DNA from: Karalla daura
Lineage: Eukaryota > Chordata > Actinopteri > Chaetodontiformes > Leiognathidae
DNA length: 64,000 bases
Direction of reading: 5' to 3'
Assembly: GCA_029224185.1 (NCBI GenBank)
Contig: CM055196.1
Span: 12,898,009 to 12,962,008, forward strand
The position numbers were made by a program, and so were the translations under genes. Below the pieces are notes generated by a model that saw nothing but the letters and a program-made list of their open reading frames with translations, was not told where the DNA came from and did no database searches. Of this stretch, positions 1 to 11,605 are shown one piece after another (position 1 is the first letter of the stretch; each line of letters begins with the position of its first letter).

Positions 1-12
1 TTTGCCCTGCAG

Positions 13-3000
13 GCTCGACGGGGAGAGCCTGACACTAATATGTCTACACGTCAGGTTGGCTACGCTCAGAGCTCAGAGAGAAGACACGTCCTACAGCGCT
101 CTTCTGGCAGCGCGGCAGTCCTGGGAGACGTGGTAAGCCAACAAACACTCCCAGTGAAAAACAGCAGTTAATCACTGGAAACGAAAATTGCATCTTGGTC
201 TCGTTTTAGGCCCATTTGCACGCTCAGTTTCAGCTTTGCACCATGTGTTCCTTTGTCTAGGCCACATGTTAAGAGTCCGTGCAGAGCAGAACAAGCAGCT
301 CTGTGGCTTCGCGAGGCAGAGGAAGAGCTTAGGGAGGACTTCATCTCAGTGTCGCCACAGCAGGTATTTGTAACTCTGAGTGACTCCGTTTGGCAGCCAC
401 TGGGTCCGGAGCATAGATAGTGTGTGCTGAAAGGAAAACACAACAGCAGTTTTTTTATCAGCAGCAGAATAAAATCCCTGGCCCTGTCACTGCAGGCAGT
501 GCTGCAGCTGCTGGTGCTGACTCAGGAACAGGAGAGGAAGCACCTGGTCAAGTTGATGCGTGGGATCTCTATTGAAGATCTGCAGGAGCCAGGCTGCAGA
601 GCACCCTCGAAAGAGGGTAAATGGGAGTATTGGCTTGCTTTATGCGTGTCAGCATTTGTTTTCTTTGGTGTCTCATTCCTTTGTCCCATCTTACGTGTTC
701 CCCATGCAGAGAGTCATATGCAAGCTGCTTTAAGGAATGGCTGTATAAAAAGGCTTAGACAAATCCATGCCTGCCCACTGCCTGAAACTCACACTCCCTT
801 CAAGCAAACAAATCCTCAGCTACAACAGCAGCCTCAGAGCCACGTAGGCAGTAAACCGGTGATGTGGTCCAAACAGCAGCTGGAGGATTGTTGTCTGCTC
901 CTCCTGACCCATCTGATGGAGAGGCAGGAGGCCCAAGTGTCTGCCGCACTGCCAGCGCTGATGGACAAGGTGAATGAAAGCAGCCACAGCATCTGAGCCA
1001 AAGATTCACACAGTAACACCAACTCTTTGTGTCTGTGTGTGTGAATGTGTGTGTAAAGAATCCGCAGACTGTTCGAGCTCTACGAGAGGCGTACGAATCT
1101 GCACTTCAAGCACAGCACTACAGCAGTCCACTCCAACTGCTGATCTCAGACGGCCCTCTCACTGCAGGCTCTGTGCTCCTTCCTCATGCAAGCTTAAACA
1201 CGGGCCACGAGGAAACCGCAGCTCAGCCTGGCTGCTGCAGACCAGTCGATGCTGAGAACAGCAACAGTGGGCCATCTGAGGCTACAGCAGTCGATCCAGT
1301 CAGGAGAGAAAATACAGAGCTGAGAGTTGGAAAACAGGACGTCTGCACAGGTACTACAAACACAGGAAATGGTCGGTTACCACACAGCTGCACTCACTAT
1401 ACTTGTGCTTTATCCTAGATTGTGGGGTGGCCGTGGAAGAACTGCCCTACTTGGAGATCTTGTGTGTGCCAGCAGCAGAGGAAGGAGCTCAGGTGGAAGA
1501 TGAGGGCTGTTCGTCAAAGATCCCGCAGAGCTATGAGAAGCAGGGCTCGCTCATCGCCCTCGCCTGGAGCAAACCGCCCGAGGAAGACACCGACAACGAG
1601 GCAGAGGATGAAGGGCAGGCTCAGTCCCAAATCCTGCCTTGTGACGCAGCTGGGGAGAGAAGCACAGAAGATCTGCTCCAGACTGACTGCAGCACAGTCA
1701 GACAGGTCCTCAGAAGTCTAAAACAGCCTACAAACTTTTTTTGACACCTCACCGTCATCTGATTTCTTTCCCTGCTTTTATATTCCTGATAGATGAGATC
1801 TGGGGAGAGAGCAGGAGCTGATCAGGCAGAAAAGGGAAAAGCTGCATCTGCTGATCTTTGCTCCGGCCTGACCAGTGAGACAGCCAATATGGAGGGGGAA
1901 GATCCTGACATGGAAATATATCCAGAATCAGAGCTGTGGGACCTCAGAGGGCCTGAATCTGCTCACACTGAGGAGCAGAAATATAATCCACAAGTTTCAG
2001 TATGGCATCTGTTCCAAATTTGTGAGACTCAGGATTTGCGTGCATTGTTCCACCAATAACCGCCCTCCTGCTTTTTGCTGTAAAGGCGGCCTGTGGCCCT
2101 GTGGAGCGGGGATCCACACTGGTGGAGCTGGAGCAAGCCAGGGAGCCCGTGTCTGCGGTGGAGCGAGAGAGGACCATGCGCAACCTGGTGGACATGCAGA
2201 GAAAGGTGGAGCAGAGGCAGCAGAGAGACCGAGAGAGGCAGCTGCTGAGGGTGAGGCGGTGGAGAAGATGGCTTTGGTCTGGATGGACAGAGGTGGATCA
2301 GGCACAAATCCTTACTACTTGTCTTTCAGGTTCAGGAGCGTCTGTCTATCGTGCAGAACAGAAAGGCGGAGGAGGACCTGCTCGGCCTGAAACACACAGA
2401 GAGGCTCCTGCACCTCACGCAGAACCTGCCACAGGTAAGATCACTCCACTTACTCTGATGTAAGGGGAGCACGTGAGCATCATCTCTGCCTTCACTGTGT
2501 TCCAGGAGGATAAGAACCAGCAGAAGACCGTGGTCAGGGAGCGGCTGGAGCAGCTGAGGAAGGAGCGATCCTACATTATGCAGTCCAAGCGGGACAGGTA
2601 AACAAGAAATGAACATCGACCACAGCAATAATAACACACTGGCACTTTCGTAAGACACTGGACATTAAGGATGATTAGCAAAGTAGACAATTCTGTTTAC
2701 TTTACTAAGCGATGGGTTTTGAGGGACCAGTCAACCACAATCCCCAACATTTTCTTTCCTTTCATGTGTGCTGTGTTGAAATAAAATTGTTGTTACATGA
2801 TTTCACTAGTGAAGTACTTTCCTCTCTATTTAACGTGCACCTTATTGTTTTGCCTACATTTGCAAACTCTTTTCTTTACTTTTCTTTAATTTCCTGCAGT
2901 TGTAGCTGAAATCTTCATTGGCGTCAATAGGCTCCCCAGATGTTTCAGCAACGCTATTATTTTCAAATTCTCCTCCTGTACACTCAGCCAAAATAATCTA

Positions 3001-3309
3001 AACCTGCATGCGTGTGTAAATTACCGGGCCAAGCATGGCAGGGTATGTGAACTTTTGATCAGGGCCTTTGGGCGATTCATGTGTTAAATGGCTTCATGTG
3101 ACCGGCGGTGACTGCATTGTCACATGACTGCACAAGAAAAGGCCGATCTTTCACAGTCTGCCAGTGGCATGTGACTTTATAAGCACAGCTGTATATGAAT
3201 GAAGTTTACTTTGCCTTTCTTCATGCCATACAGGAACACAGCAGGATTCAAGGAGCTCCTGGGTCCCGTAGCTCTCCGTGGCAGAGAAACAGAAGATGGA
3301 GCCGACTGA
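13..3309 (+). CDS. Coiled-coil protein of unknown identity (3' part, 11 exons visible)
   Basis: I do not recognise this gene. Eleven exons join in consistent phase: 13-132, 261-363, 496-616, 710-969, 1059-1350, 1419-1705, 1793-1993, 2086-2250, 2330-2434, 2506-2597 and 3234-3309 (TGA stop). They give about 606 visible residues, and the 5' part lies upstream of the window. The first half is Glu/Gln/Leu-rich and helical, with segments such as AEQAALWLREAEEEL and LLLLTHLMERQEAQ. A middle acidic, low-complexity part contains EELPYLEILCVP and DTDNEAEDEGQAQ. The end is strongly coiled coil (ERTMRNLVDMQRKVEQRQQ, then RERLEQLRKERSYIMQSKRD), followed by a short tail NTAGFKELLGPV. I see no enzymatic motif, signal peptide or membrane segment. 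It faces dnaja2 tail to tail. The least certain exon is 1793-1993: its donor (CAA/gtttca) is weak, and another frame of the same exon reads REQELIRQKREKLHLLIF, which also looks helical. A structural, cytoskeletal or scaffold role is only a guess. Confidence 0.7.
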
Positions 3310-3451
3310 GAAACAACTGCACATATTTCTGTCTCGTTTCTGATGGGAAGTTTTAGTCCTGGGTTCATATATCCTGCCACCAGACGTCACAACCAACACA
3401 CTCCTTATGCTGTAGGTATTCCCACAGTGACGTTTCCCTTTGTGGTCATGA

Positions 3452-3457
3452 AATAAA
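3452..3457 (+). terminator. Poly(A) signal of the coiled-coil gene
   Basis: AATAAA lies 143 bases after the TGA stop of the upstream plus-strand gene. It is the first canonical hexamer there, so it is the likely 3' end. No transcript evidence is available. Confidence 0.5.
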
Positions 3458-3768
3458 ACAGGCCTGAAACGTGTCGTGACTGTGTATTTATACAGTTTAA
3501 TTAGCATCTCGACAAACATAAGCATCAACAGTAATGTCATTTATCAATGGCCCCCTTCAGCTGTGAACACAACATCCCCCTGTCACTAAATTACACACAC
3601 GAGTCACAGAGGTGCATGTTAACAGTCTATGGAGATCCCATTGACCAACCTTCATGTGAACACATTTATATTGGCACTGCTGGCCATTATTCACTTCTGT
3701 AAGAAACGTGACTTAACGAAGGACACTGCTGTAGACTCTGAATGCACCAATGGACTGGGGGGGCTGTA
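3458..3768. other. Short spacer between two convergent genes
   Basis: Ordinary AT-rich DNA between the poly(A) signals of the coiled-coil gene (plus) and dnaja2 (minus). I see no gene, repeat or conserved motif. Confidence 0.4.
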
Positions 3769-3774
3769 TTTATT
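3769..3774 (-). terminator. dnaja2: Candidate poly(A) signal of dnaja2
   Basis: AATAAA on the minus strand, about 1.25 kb past the dnaja2 stop codon. If used, the 3' UTR covers 3.75-5.02 kb. That stretch has no other gene, only short (AC)n runs near 4110 and 4840. It is the best canonical signal I found, but a closer variant signal is possible. Confidence 0.35.
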
Positions 3775-5022
3775 TACAGATCTAAGGGAATGGAAATATT
3801 GTAACATGTTAAAGGATTCAGCTAACAACTCTAGGGTGGGGATATGTGTATAATACAGAGGGGGTGGTGCTGGCCCAGTGGTTTTCCTGTAAGAAAGGAT
3901 GACATCTCGGTCCTGGTGAGAACAAGGGGGGAAAAATGTCTACATGGGAGAGATTCTCAGCAGATAAACATTCTGGTTTTATCCTCTTTGATAGACCCTA
4001 GAATAGTGTCCACTCACACTGCAGTCCAACACAAAGCAGGAAAAACTATAACCCTAACAAGCCAGAACATTCCACAGCAGCTCTCACACAATGAGCCACT
4101 ACATCACACACACACACACATACATACACACAAGTGTGTCCTCATACTCAAGAGTTCACAACTCAGGTTCAAGTTCTGTGGCCTCGAACACACCAACATT
4201 CAAGCCAACAAAGACAAATGAGCTTAAAATCCAAACTAATAACACACAGTGCCTGACTGACAGGTGCTGTACTCAGGGCTTTAATATTCCAGAAAAGTGT
4301 GACAGCTGGGGACTCGACCAAACCAGGCCCCCATTTTATAAGGTGACGGGTGGTCTTAGGAGATGCGGAGGAGTTTAACATGTGCGGCTCTCAGCAGGCC
4401 GTGCAGAGAACACGCTCTCGGAGCTACGTTCAGGTCAGCTCTTATGATAGCAGGGCACTTTGATAGCGGTGACACACTGAAATTTAAACAGGTGTGGTGT
4501 CAGATTTCTCTGTCGTGTCCAGACCCTGGATCTTCATGTGCAAGATCTTCAGCAAGGAAGTAGCATGCGCTTTTTGGGTGATTAGACTAAACTACACCTT
4601 GTACAAGATAGTCAACAATATTTGCATTTTGTACACTAGACTGGTGTTTTCCCCACAGTGAAAGGTAAAAGCCTAGGATGGAAATGGGGAGGTCCGAGTG
4701 AGGTTCAGTCAGCGAACCTCTGACACTGAGACCACCTTCTCGCTGGAGGCTTGGATGAGTACTACTGTCCATAAACACAAAATGGTCATCACACATCCAG
4801 CATTTCTCTGACTTATGGGCACCATAGAACTGAGGAGGGTGGGTATATGTGTATGTGTGTGTGTGTGTATATATCTTTGTGTGTATCCCTTTTTCATGGG
4901 AATCATGAAAGGAGATGTGCATGTATGCGCGTCAAGTCTTGAATGGTGTTAGCGGTGGGACTCGAGGGATGTTCATGTAAATCTGCATTTATGTGTGTGC
5001 GTGTCTTCCTGTATGAGTCTCT

Positions 5023-8000
5023 CTATTGGTGTGCGCACTGCACCCCCGGGCCATGATGGCCCCCTTCCTCATCAGAACTATCGTTGTAGGCCTCTCTCCT
5101 GGCTCCACCTCCTGATCCTTGACTCCTGTCAAAATCTGTCAGGTCGACCTCCTCCGCGTCCGCTGCGATCACGGGGGTCTCAGCACGGGCAGGCAGCAAG
5201 CACTCAAGTTCCTGAGAGGGGGGAGAACCAAAAACACATAATGAGACCGGAGTCACACGGGCTCGACGGAGGCAACGCTGTGGATGTTTAATGACGGTGA
5301 CTCACGTTCAGCTTCTCAGCGCTAATCCAGTTGTTTTCAGGGAACTGGACGTCAAACTTGATGTAGAGGTCTCCCTTCTCAAAGGGGTTTCTATACTGAG
5401 GCATTCCCTCTCCCTTCACCACCCGGATACAGCCTGCCACATAGACAAAGGTCAGTAACACGGTGGCATCGAGGTAGACCACAAAAGATCCTTTAAGTTA
5501 TACGTGATTCTTAAAATAAATCAAAAGGACCTATTTTTGAAGAGTGCACTTAAACTTCTTTCAGATGTAAGTACTATGGTATGGTTTGAATGACACCTTT
5601 TTAAGGCAGGAGTAACATGATTTTAGATGTGATGACAAATGCGACACTGTATATTGATGTTAGCACAGTGGCCTCAAAGAAGGTCCCAGGTTCGAGTTTG
5701 TGTGGATGTTCCCTCGGGAGCCTTGGTTCTCCCCACATTGCAAGAAACATGCATGTTTATGTTGACTGGAGACTTTCAGAGCCTCTGGGCGCGAGTGTGA
5801 GGGTGAATTACAGCCACGGGCATGTTTGGAGGGCATGGTTACCTGGCTCAATGATTTTGCCAGGTGGGTACTTGACAAGCAGCTGACGTCCGTCCAGGTG
5901 CGACACGGTCATCTGGAAGCCGCACAGGGCCTCGACCAGGCCGATGCGCTGGACCATGTGGAGGTCGCTGCCGTCACGGCGAAAGTCCTGGTGTCAAGTC
6001 AAACCCCACAGTCCTCGTTTAGGCGCAGTGCAACATCTTAACCCGCATCTCGAAACATGTCACTTCCTTAGCAGTGATAGTAACGCATCCACGGCCGACT
6101 TTACCTCATGCTCCTTCTCTTGCAGCACCAGGACGATGTCTCCTGGTTCGACGCCCGGCGCTTGGTCGGCCTCCCCAGTGAATGTGATCTTCTGCCCGTG
6201 TCTCATGCCTTTATCCACATGCACCTCCAGAAGCTTAGTCTCCTTGCACACTTTATGACCCTCGCACTTTCTGCACCGGTCCTTCTCATTTATCACCTCA
6301 CCTGGAGAGCCACACATACAGCGGTTGGATCATTGCAAAGTGCTGGTATAAAACTGTATCAATTATTTCATAATGGATGTTTAGCATTATTATGGAGATG
6401 CCTGTGGACAAATTACCCTCTCCATTGCAGTCTGTGCAGACTGACTGCATCTGTTGGACCATCCCGGGGGCCAGCTGTCTAATCATGATTCTCATGCCTC
6501 GTCCTCTGCATGCCACACACTTTTGCACTGCTCCTGCTTTGCCTCCCTGACTACAAGGCAAACGACGACACCAAAAAGGTCAGCAAAAAAAAAAAATCCA
6601 CCTTAAAAGAAAAAAATCATACTGATCAGAATGATACAGATTGACACTCACCCATTACAGGCTCCACACAGCACGTTCTTACTGAGCTGCAGTTTGGTGG
6701 TTTTGCCATTGTAGAGGTCTTCAAGAGAAACTCTGCGTGACAACAGAATTATGAGACGTCTGCCACAAGACTTGGTGTGTGAATCGCCATCGAAACACGG
6801 CACCATACTCACTTCAGTGGGTGCACCATGTCGTCGCCTCTCCTTTTGCCTCCATTGCGTCCTCTTCCCTGACCCATGAAGCTAAACAATCCTCCGCCAA
6901 AAATGTGAGAGAAGATGTCGTCCATTCCAGGCCCGCCACCTCCGCCCTCCCGTAGACCCTGTTCTCCATAGCGATCATAAAGCTCCTTCTTCTCCGGGTT
7001 TGTCAGCACCTCGTAGGCAAAACTGATCTCTTTAAACTGGAAGAAAAAAATAAAGAAATTCAGGAAAGAGAGCAAAGTCTCTGAAAATGTGAAGTCATAG
7101 AGAGCCGAGTATCAAAAACTGGTGCGCTGCTCCCTGGGGAATTGCCATTTCATGTTCTACGCTCTGATCTGAACCTTAGGTTCATCCTAAAAGAGTCGGG
7201 ACGTGTGATCACGGAAAACCAATTTGACGTTCTCTCTCAGTCGCAACTGTTGAGCGATTGCACCGACTCATGTTGTGTTTCTAGCTACTGCAGCGTTGTT
7301 GTTGTTGTTGTTTTGGTGCATCATACCTTGTCTCCAGCATCGGGGTTCTTGTCAGGATGGTACTCTTTGGCCAACTTGCGGTAGGCCTGCAACAAATCCA
7401 AAAACACCAGTGAGAGGAACACAGTGGCCTGAGATCGGGCGGTAAATACTCCGCTAACAAACTGCTAAGTGTATTAACTGTCCCCACCAGGCTTTACTAG
7501 CCTCCAGCCAAGGGCTTGCTTTGTGGGGCCTGCTGTCAAAAACATCAGGACACCAGCAAGAGCATCGCTGCTTTTGTCATCTCAAGACACTCGATCAGTA
7601 TCTTCTGGCACGTCCTGGACCCGTCGATGTAACACTCAACAACACACTTCGTTTTCATATGTTGAAATTTGAGACGTTTCTAGGTTTGGTGGAGGAAAAA
7701 AAACTGAGATGACCAGATCAAGTGTTCACACCTATTTCACGGATTGGTTATAGGTGCGGAGTGCGACACGAATATATAATAATACCTCGCACATACGTTG
7801 TTTTGCAGGAGTCCTGCGGGCTTATCTAAATTTTAGCAAAACAGCGACGTTGGTTCTGGTTAGATGTGGTATCTGACCCAAAACGTACGTCGTTACAGTG
7901 TTGTTAGCAACGATAAACATCGTCAACCACCACTCCGCAAGTTTTTGGATAATCGTTAAACTCAAGATCGATTACACATTGTATTTTACGGAGACACGCG

Positions 8001-8524
8001 ATGTAACATCCAAGCACATTGCTAGGACACCTATCACTGAATGTCGAGCTACGTTTTCTTTCGTGGGTGCTGGCTGATTGTACAGTACTGGGGGAGTCTA
8101 TTTGCTGGAATGTAGTTACCGGCAAGCTACCTCACTCGTGGTCACTGATGTATTTCCAGGCTTTCAACTTAGTCAAATAAGTATAGATTCAGTGGGAATT
8201 ACATCAGATACGTATATGTTACGGATGCTAGTTGTGGGTTTTATTTGGCCCAGTGAGCACCGCGCCACGAAACGGCGAATATCAACATTTATCTTGTGTT
8301 AGCCCGCTGGCTAAGCTGAAGCTGAGCATCTTTAGCTTAGCTTTCGATGCTTGTTTGTAGGCCACATTCCCACTGTTGGAAACCACTCTTCCTTTCTTTA
8401 CATCATTTTCCCCCTTTTCTCGTTTCGTTTCAGAGGCGGCACTGACCTTTTTCAGCTCGTTCTCGGAGGCCGATGGTGAAACTCCGAGGATGTCGTATAG
8501 CTTGGTGTCCACAACGTTGGCCAT
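5023..8524 (-). CDS. dnaja2: DnaJ homolog subfamily A member 2 (Hsp40 co-chaperone)
   Basis: Type I Hsp40 that delivers unfolded clients to Hsp70 and stimulates its ATPase in the cytosol. Nine exons, in transcript order: 8524-8447, 7386-7327, 7036-6813, 6732-6652, 6550-6417, 6301-6105, 5987-5843, 5433-5306 and 5211-5023 (TAG). They give 411 residues, against 412 in human DNAJA2. The J domain starts MANVVDTKLYDILGV and carries the HPD triad at residues 36-38. A Gly/Phe-rich stretch follows (GGGGGPGMDDIFSHIFGGG). Four CxxC zinc-finger repeats lie at C143/C146, C159/C162, C186/C189 and C202/C205, then the client-binding C-terminal domains (EVHVDKGMRHGQ; GEADQAPGVEPGD). The protein ends CAHQ, a CaaX-type farnesylation box. 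The paralogue is clear from the start and from the tail HHGPGVQCAHQ. It lies head to head with ppp6r2, about 1.3 kb apart, and tail to tail with the coiled-coil gene. Confidence 0.97.
5640..5835 (+). repeat. Degenerate copy of a common fish dispersed repeat (dnaja2 intron)
   Basis: Within the intron between dnaja2 exons 7 and 8. It reads like the widespread teleost repeat with the pattern 'cacagtggcctca..aaggtcccaggttcgag..tgtggatgttc..ccccac..acatgcatgtt..ttgactgg'. The segment around GTTCGAG resembles a tRNA-type B box. Recognised from general familiarity with fish repeats; the family name is not certain. Confidence 0.45.
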
Positions 8525-9126
8525 GATGCTAGGCGACCTTCTGCGGAGGTTCAGCTGAGGGAGAGGAGCAGGATCCACCGGCTACGACCGCCCCGGGTTG
8601 CCAGATCCTAGTGCGACACTCGCAGAAACCCCCCCTGACAGAAGGCAACAGAAGTAGCGACCGCGTTATTACAAAAGCTTACACATATGTGTTAACGTGT
8701 GGTTTGTGCACTGGTGATACATGTTGTTATATAGCATTTATGGTCACTGTTTCCACGGCAAATAGCCCACAAATCGGGGTTGCCTTTTGATGTTGAAATT
8801 GCTGCATGTTTGACTGCAGAATAAAAACAAAAACATCTGCTATAAATATTTAATCATCTTTGTTCTATGGGCCACCTGGGACCTTGTAGATAGTTGATGG
8901 GCGAAACGACTCAAAGTCATCCCATAAGTTGTGAACAGCTTGTGAATTTCTCTTTTATAGACTATCTGGGTGAAAGGGGCTATAGACGTGGTGCACGGAA
9001 TATTTCCAGCATCAATTGATTTTTTTGTGTTTTGTATGTAACAGTTACGTGTCTAGTGATACAATTTAAAATACTGTGGGGGTTTGGAAAGTTGTGTTTC
9101 CACCTGATGTATATTTGTTTGCATTG
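8525..9126. promoter_or_regulatory. dnaja2: dnaja2 5' region
   Basis: DNA immediately upstream of the dnaja2 ATG on the minus strand. The first ~120 bp (to about 8650) is GC-rich, with CCGGCTACGACCGCCCCGGG and no TATA box, as expected for a housekeeping promoter. I could not find a convincing array of heat-shock elements. From 8.65 to 9.13 kb I see only ordinary AT-rich sequence. Confidence 0.4.
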
Positions 9127-9190
9127 GGCCTTGAGAAACATTTATTATGAGCTGGCACTTGAAATAAATAAAGTTAAAGTTGAAATTGAA
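9127..9190 (+). repeat. LINE tail remnant (TTGAGA..GGCACTT..AATAAA type)
   Basis: About 60 bp with the pattern ttgaga-aca-tttattatga-gctggcactt-gaaataaataaagttaaag. The same string, diverged, occurs at 21248-21297 and 28850-28890. It also occurs, in reverse, at the 3' end of the L2-like element at 57.0 kb, which identifies it as a solo tail of that family. Confidence 0.6.
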
Positions 9191-9228
9191 TCGTATCCAA
9201 CTTCTCGCACGCATTTAACCACATTTGT

Positions 9229-9307
<79 letters not shown>
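9229..9307. repeat. (GATA)n microsatellite
   Basis: About 20 uninterrupted TAGA/GATA units, followed by a short degenerate GTTATGTTGATA stretch to about 9350. It lies in the spacer between dnaja2 and ppp6r2. Confidence 0.95.
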
Positions 9308-9789
9308 TTATGTTGATAGTTATGTTATGTTAGTTATGTTGATAGATAGTTCTGCCTGACAAACCAATGTTAACAAATATGATATTATATGTTTACAAAA
9401 CTCCACAATGTCTTGTAATATAAAAATATTATATTCATTTACAGAGAGAGAGACAGAGAGAGAGAGAGAACAATTTACCCAGATATTTTCTGCAGCAAAT
9501 GCCTCACTGCCAGGTCTCCATAGTCACTATTTGAATGGTACAGTGACACAATTTGTGGAGTTAAATTCAATATTTGGACATTTTCACACACTAAACAGAC
9601 TAAATGACACACCTTCCCTGCAGCACTTGCTGCAACCTCAGCTCTGAGCAGCATTTGTATTATTATTATCATTATTATAAAAAATGTCTCGTGTTTACAT
9701 CGATCAACTATGGACAGCTGAACTTTTGATTACGTTTTAGCTATCCGCCATTTTGATTCCTAAATCTGACAGGGTTTTTTTTTTTTTAA

Positions 9790-10019
9790 CGTTGTCCACC
9801 CGGCTGAGTGAGTGAAGCACAGTTTGGACATGGGAAGCGGAGCGACGCAGCTCCGTTAGAGGCGGACCGGGTGACATTGCAGCCGCGGGTAGCGCAGCGT
9901 CCCTCTCCCCGTTAACCACGCCGTCATGAGTCGCCTGCCATGGGCCTCCTCCTCCTCCTCCTCTGGGTGACCTGGCTGCACAAAGTCGTACGAGAGGACG
10001 GACGAAAAGATGCACAGAG
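9790..10019 (+). promoter_or_regulatory. ppp6r2: Probable ppp6r2 promoter and non-coding exon 1
   Basis: A CpG-rich patch stands out from AT-rich flanks and ends at a good splice donor, CAGAG/GTAACA at 10020. Spliced to the acceptor before 11577, it would supply most of the ppp6r2 5' leader. The exon contains two upstream ATGs, at 9926 (short, closed) and at 9940 in a strong GCCATGG context. The transcription start cannot be fixed from the sequence. Confidence 0.5.
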
Positions 10020-11576
10020 GTAACAGCTCGCTTGTCTTTTTCGCGCAGGGGGGTGTATTTAAGCAATTAAACCCTGATGCGAAGCCTGTCTTTAGCTGCG
10101 AAGAGCTCGCACAATGTTGACGCGACTGTATCAGGAGGACGACGTCGCTGCTAACAAACCGAGCAGTGTTAGCTTGTTTTGATGTAATATCGTATTTTTT
10201 GCGTAAATGATCACTATCGTCCGCGGGATGATTAGAATATTACCTACGGGATGATTTATGGTTAATTCTCCGTCTGCATGTATCGTTTGGGTTTAGTGAA
10301 ATGCAGAGCTAAACCGTGCACCGACACATCGTGAGATAAATGGAGATAAAGCTAACTTCGGCTGAAGTTGAGATAGCGAATAAGATAATTAAGCTTAGCC
10401 CCCCGCTACACCCGTGCTATAATAACGCATATCTGTTTATAGTTGACAGTAAGCGGTTTATCTGTAGACACGAGAAAGGGCCTATCCCGGAGCTGGAGCT
10501 GCTTCAGGCTATGTTGGAAATGTTTAAACCCCTTCTCAGCTGTGAGGAGTAAATAAATATGAATTCCTCTGGTTCATCGTGTGAACTCCAAAACACCTGT
10601 TTGTTGTTTATGAAAAGGGATGAGTGGAGTACACAGGAGGGGACGTCATAGTCGGCTATCCCCGCGGTTACGCAATCCATTTTAATGCTTCTTGGAACAA
10701 ACAAGTTGGATGCAAGGCACGCTTGTATTCACACATATGTATTTATATATACACAGTGCAAAACGATGTGTACACCACGTGTTCTGGTGTATGACTGCTG
10801 ACTTTGCGGTTGTCCGAGATCATATCTAGACAAATACATGCCGGATCAGGGTGCTGGGAATCAACTGTCAGTCTAACAAGGGTAATGGACTTGTCATAGG
10901 CTGTGTTATTGAGATGGATTGTTCATTATTGTATACGTGGTTCAGTGGGATGGAAAGCCATTGACATCTACTGCCTGTGTTCAGCTGTCATCCTCACCAC
11001 ACATAGTCCCAAGGTTGCACTTTTTAGGAACCCAGCTGTCAGCAAATATAAGGCTCGTCCCATAACGTAGTGGCTGGACCATCTTTACATTCAAGTATTC
11101 ATGTCTCACACACACACTGAGGCTGAGTGTGTCTTGCAGGGATTTGTTTTTGTTCGGCCTCATCGTTGTTTGACGGTGTAAGTGAATGAGCTCAAAGCAA
11201 GCAGGCTAATGTCAATACACAAATGTGCTCCACTAACTCAATTAACAGATGCATTGCTTCCTGCTCTTCCCAGAGAGGAGTACAAGCCTAGTGTCTGAGC
11301 TGATGCTGAGGTCAGAGTAAATCTTCCTGGAAATGACTCCTTAACATTTTTTCTCTCATTTGTCATCACCAGGTTGAAGCCAATCTGTCCTGGGTTTGTG
11401 TGTGTGGTGTTGGTATGAGTGAAGTAGCAGCACCGATGGCTTTTTAGCAAGATCTAACAAAGGGTACAAGTCCTTGTCCAAACGTAAGTACAAACCGATT
11501 GTCACTAAATAAATTCTCCAGTCCAGATAATAACCAATACCAAACGATACTGACACCCCCCCTCTCTATTCCACAG
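10020..11576 (+). other. ppp6r2: ppp6r2 first intron
   Basis: A 1.5-kb intron between the inferred non-coding exon 1 and the exon carrying the ATG. It contains a 70-codon open frame at 10340-10552 with no family resemblance. I see no repeat or RNA gene. Confidence 0.4.
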
Positions 11577-11605
11577 GTATGTATATGTGCCTGTGACCCT
11601 CAGCC

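Noticed and set aside
10340..10552. 70-codon open frame in the first intron of ppp6r2, composition fairly protein-like
   Set aside because: No family resemblance, no splice partners, and length within chance. It lies inside an intron with no other sign of a gene.
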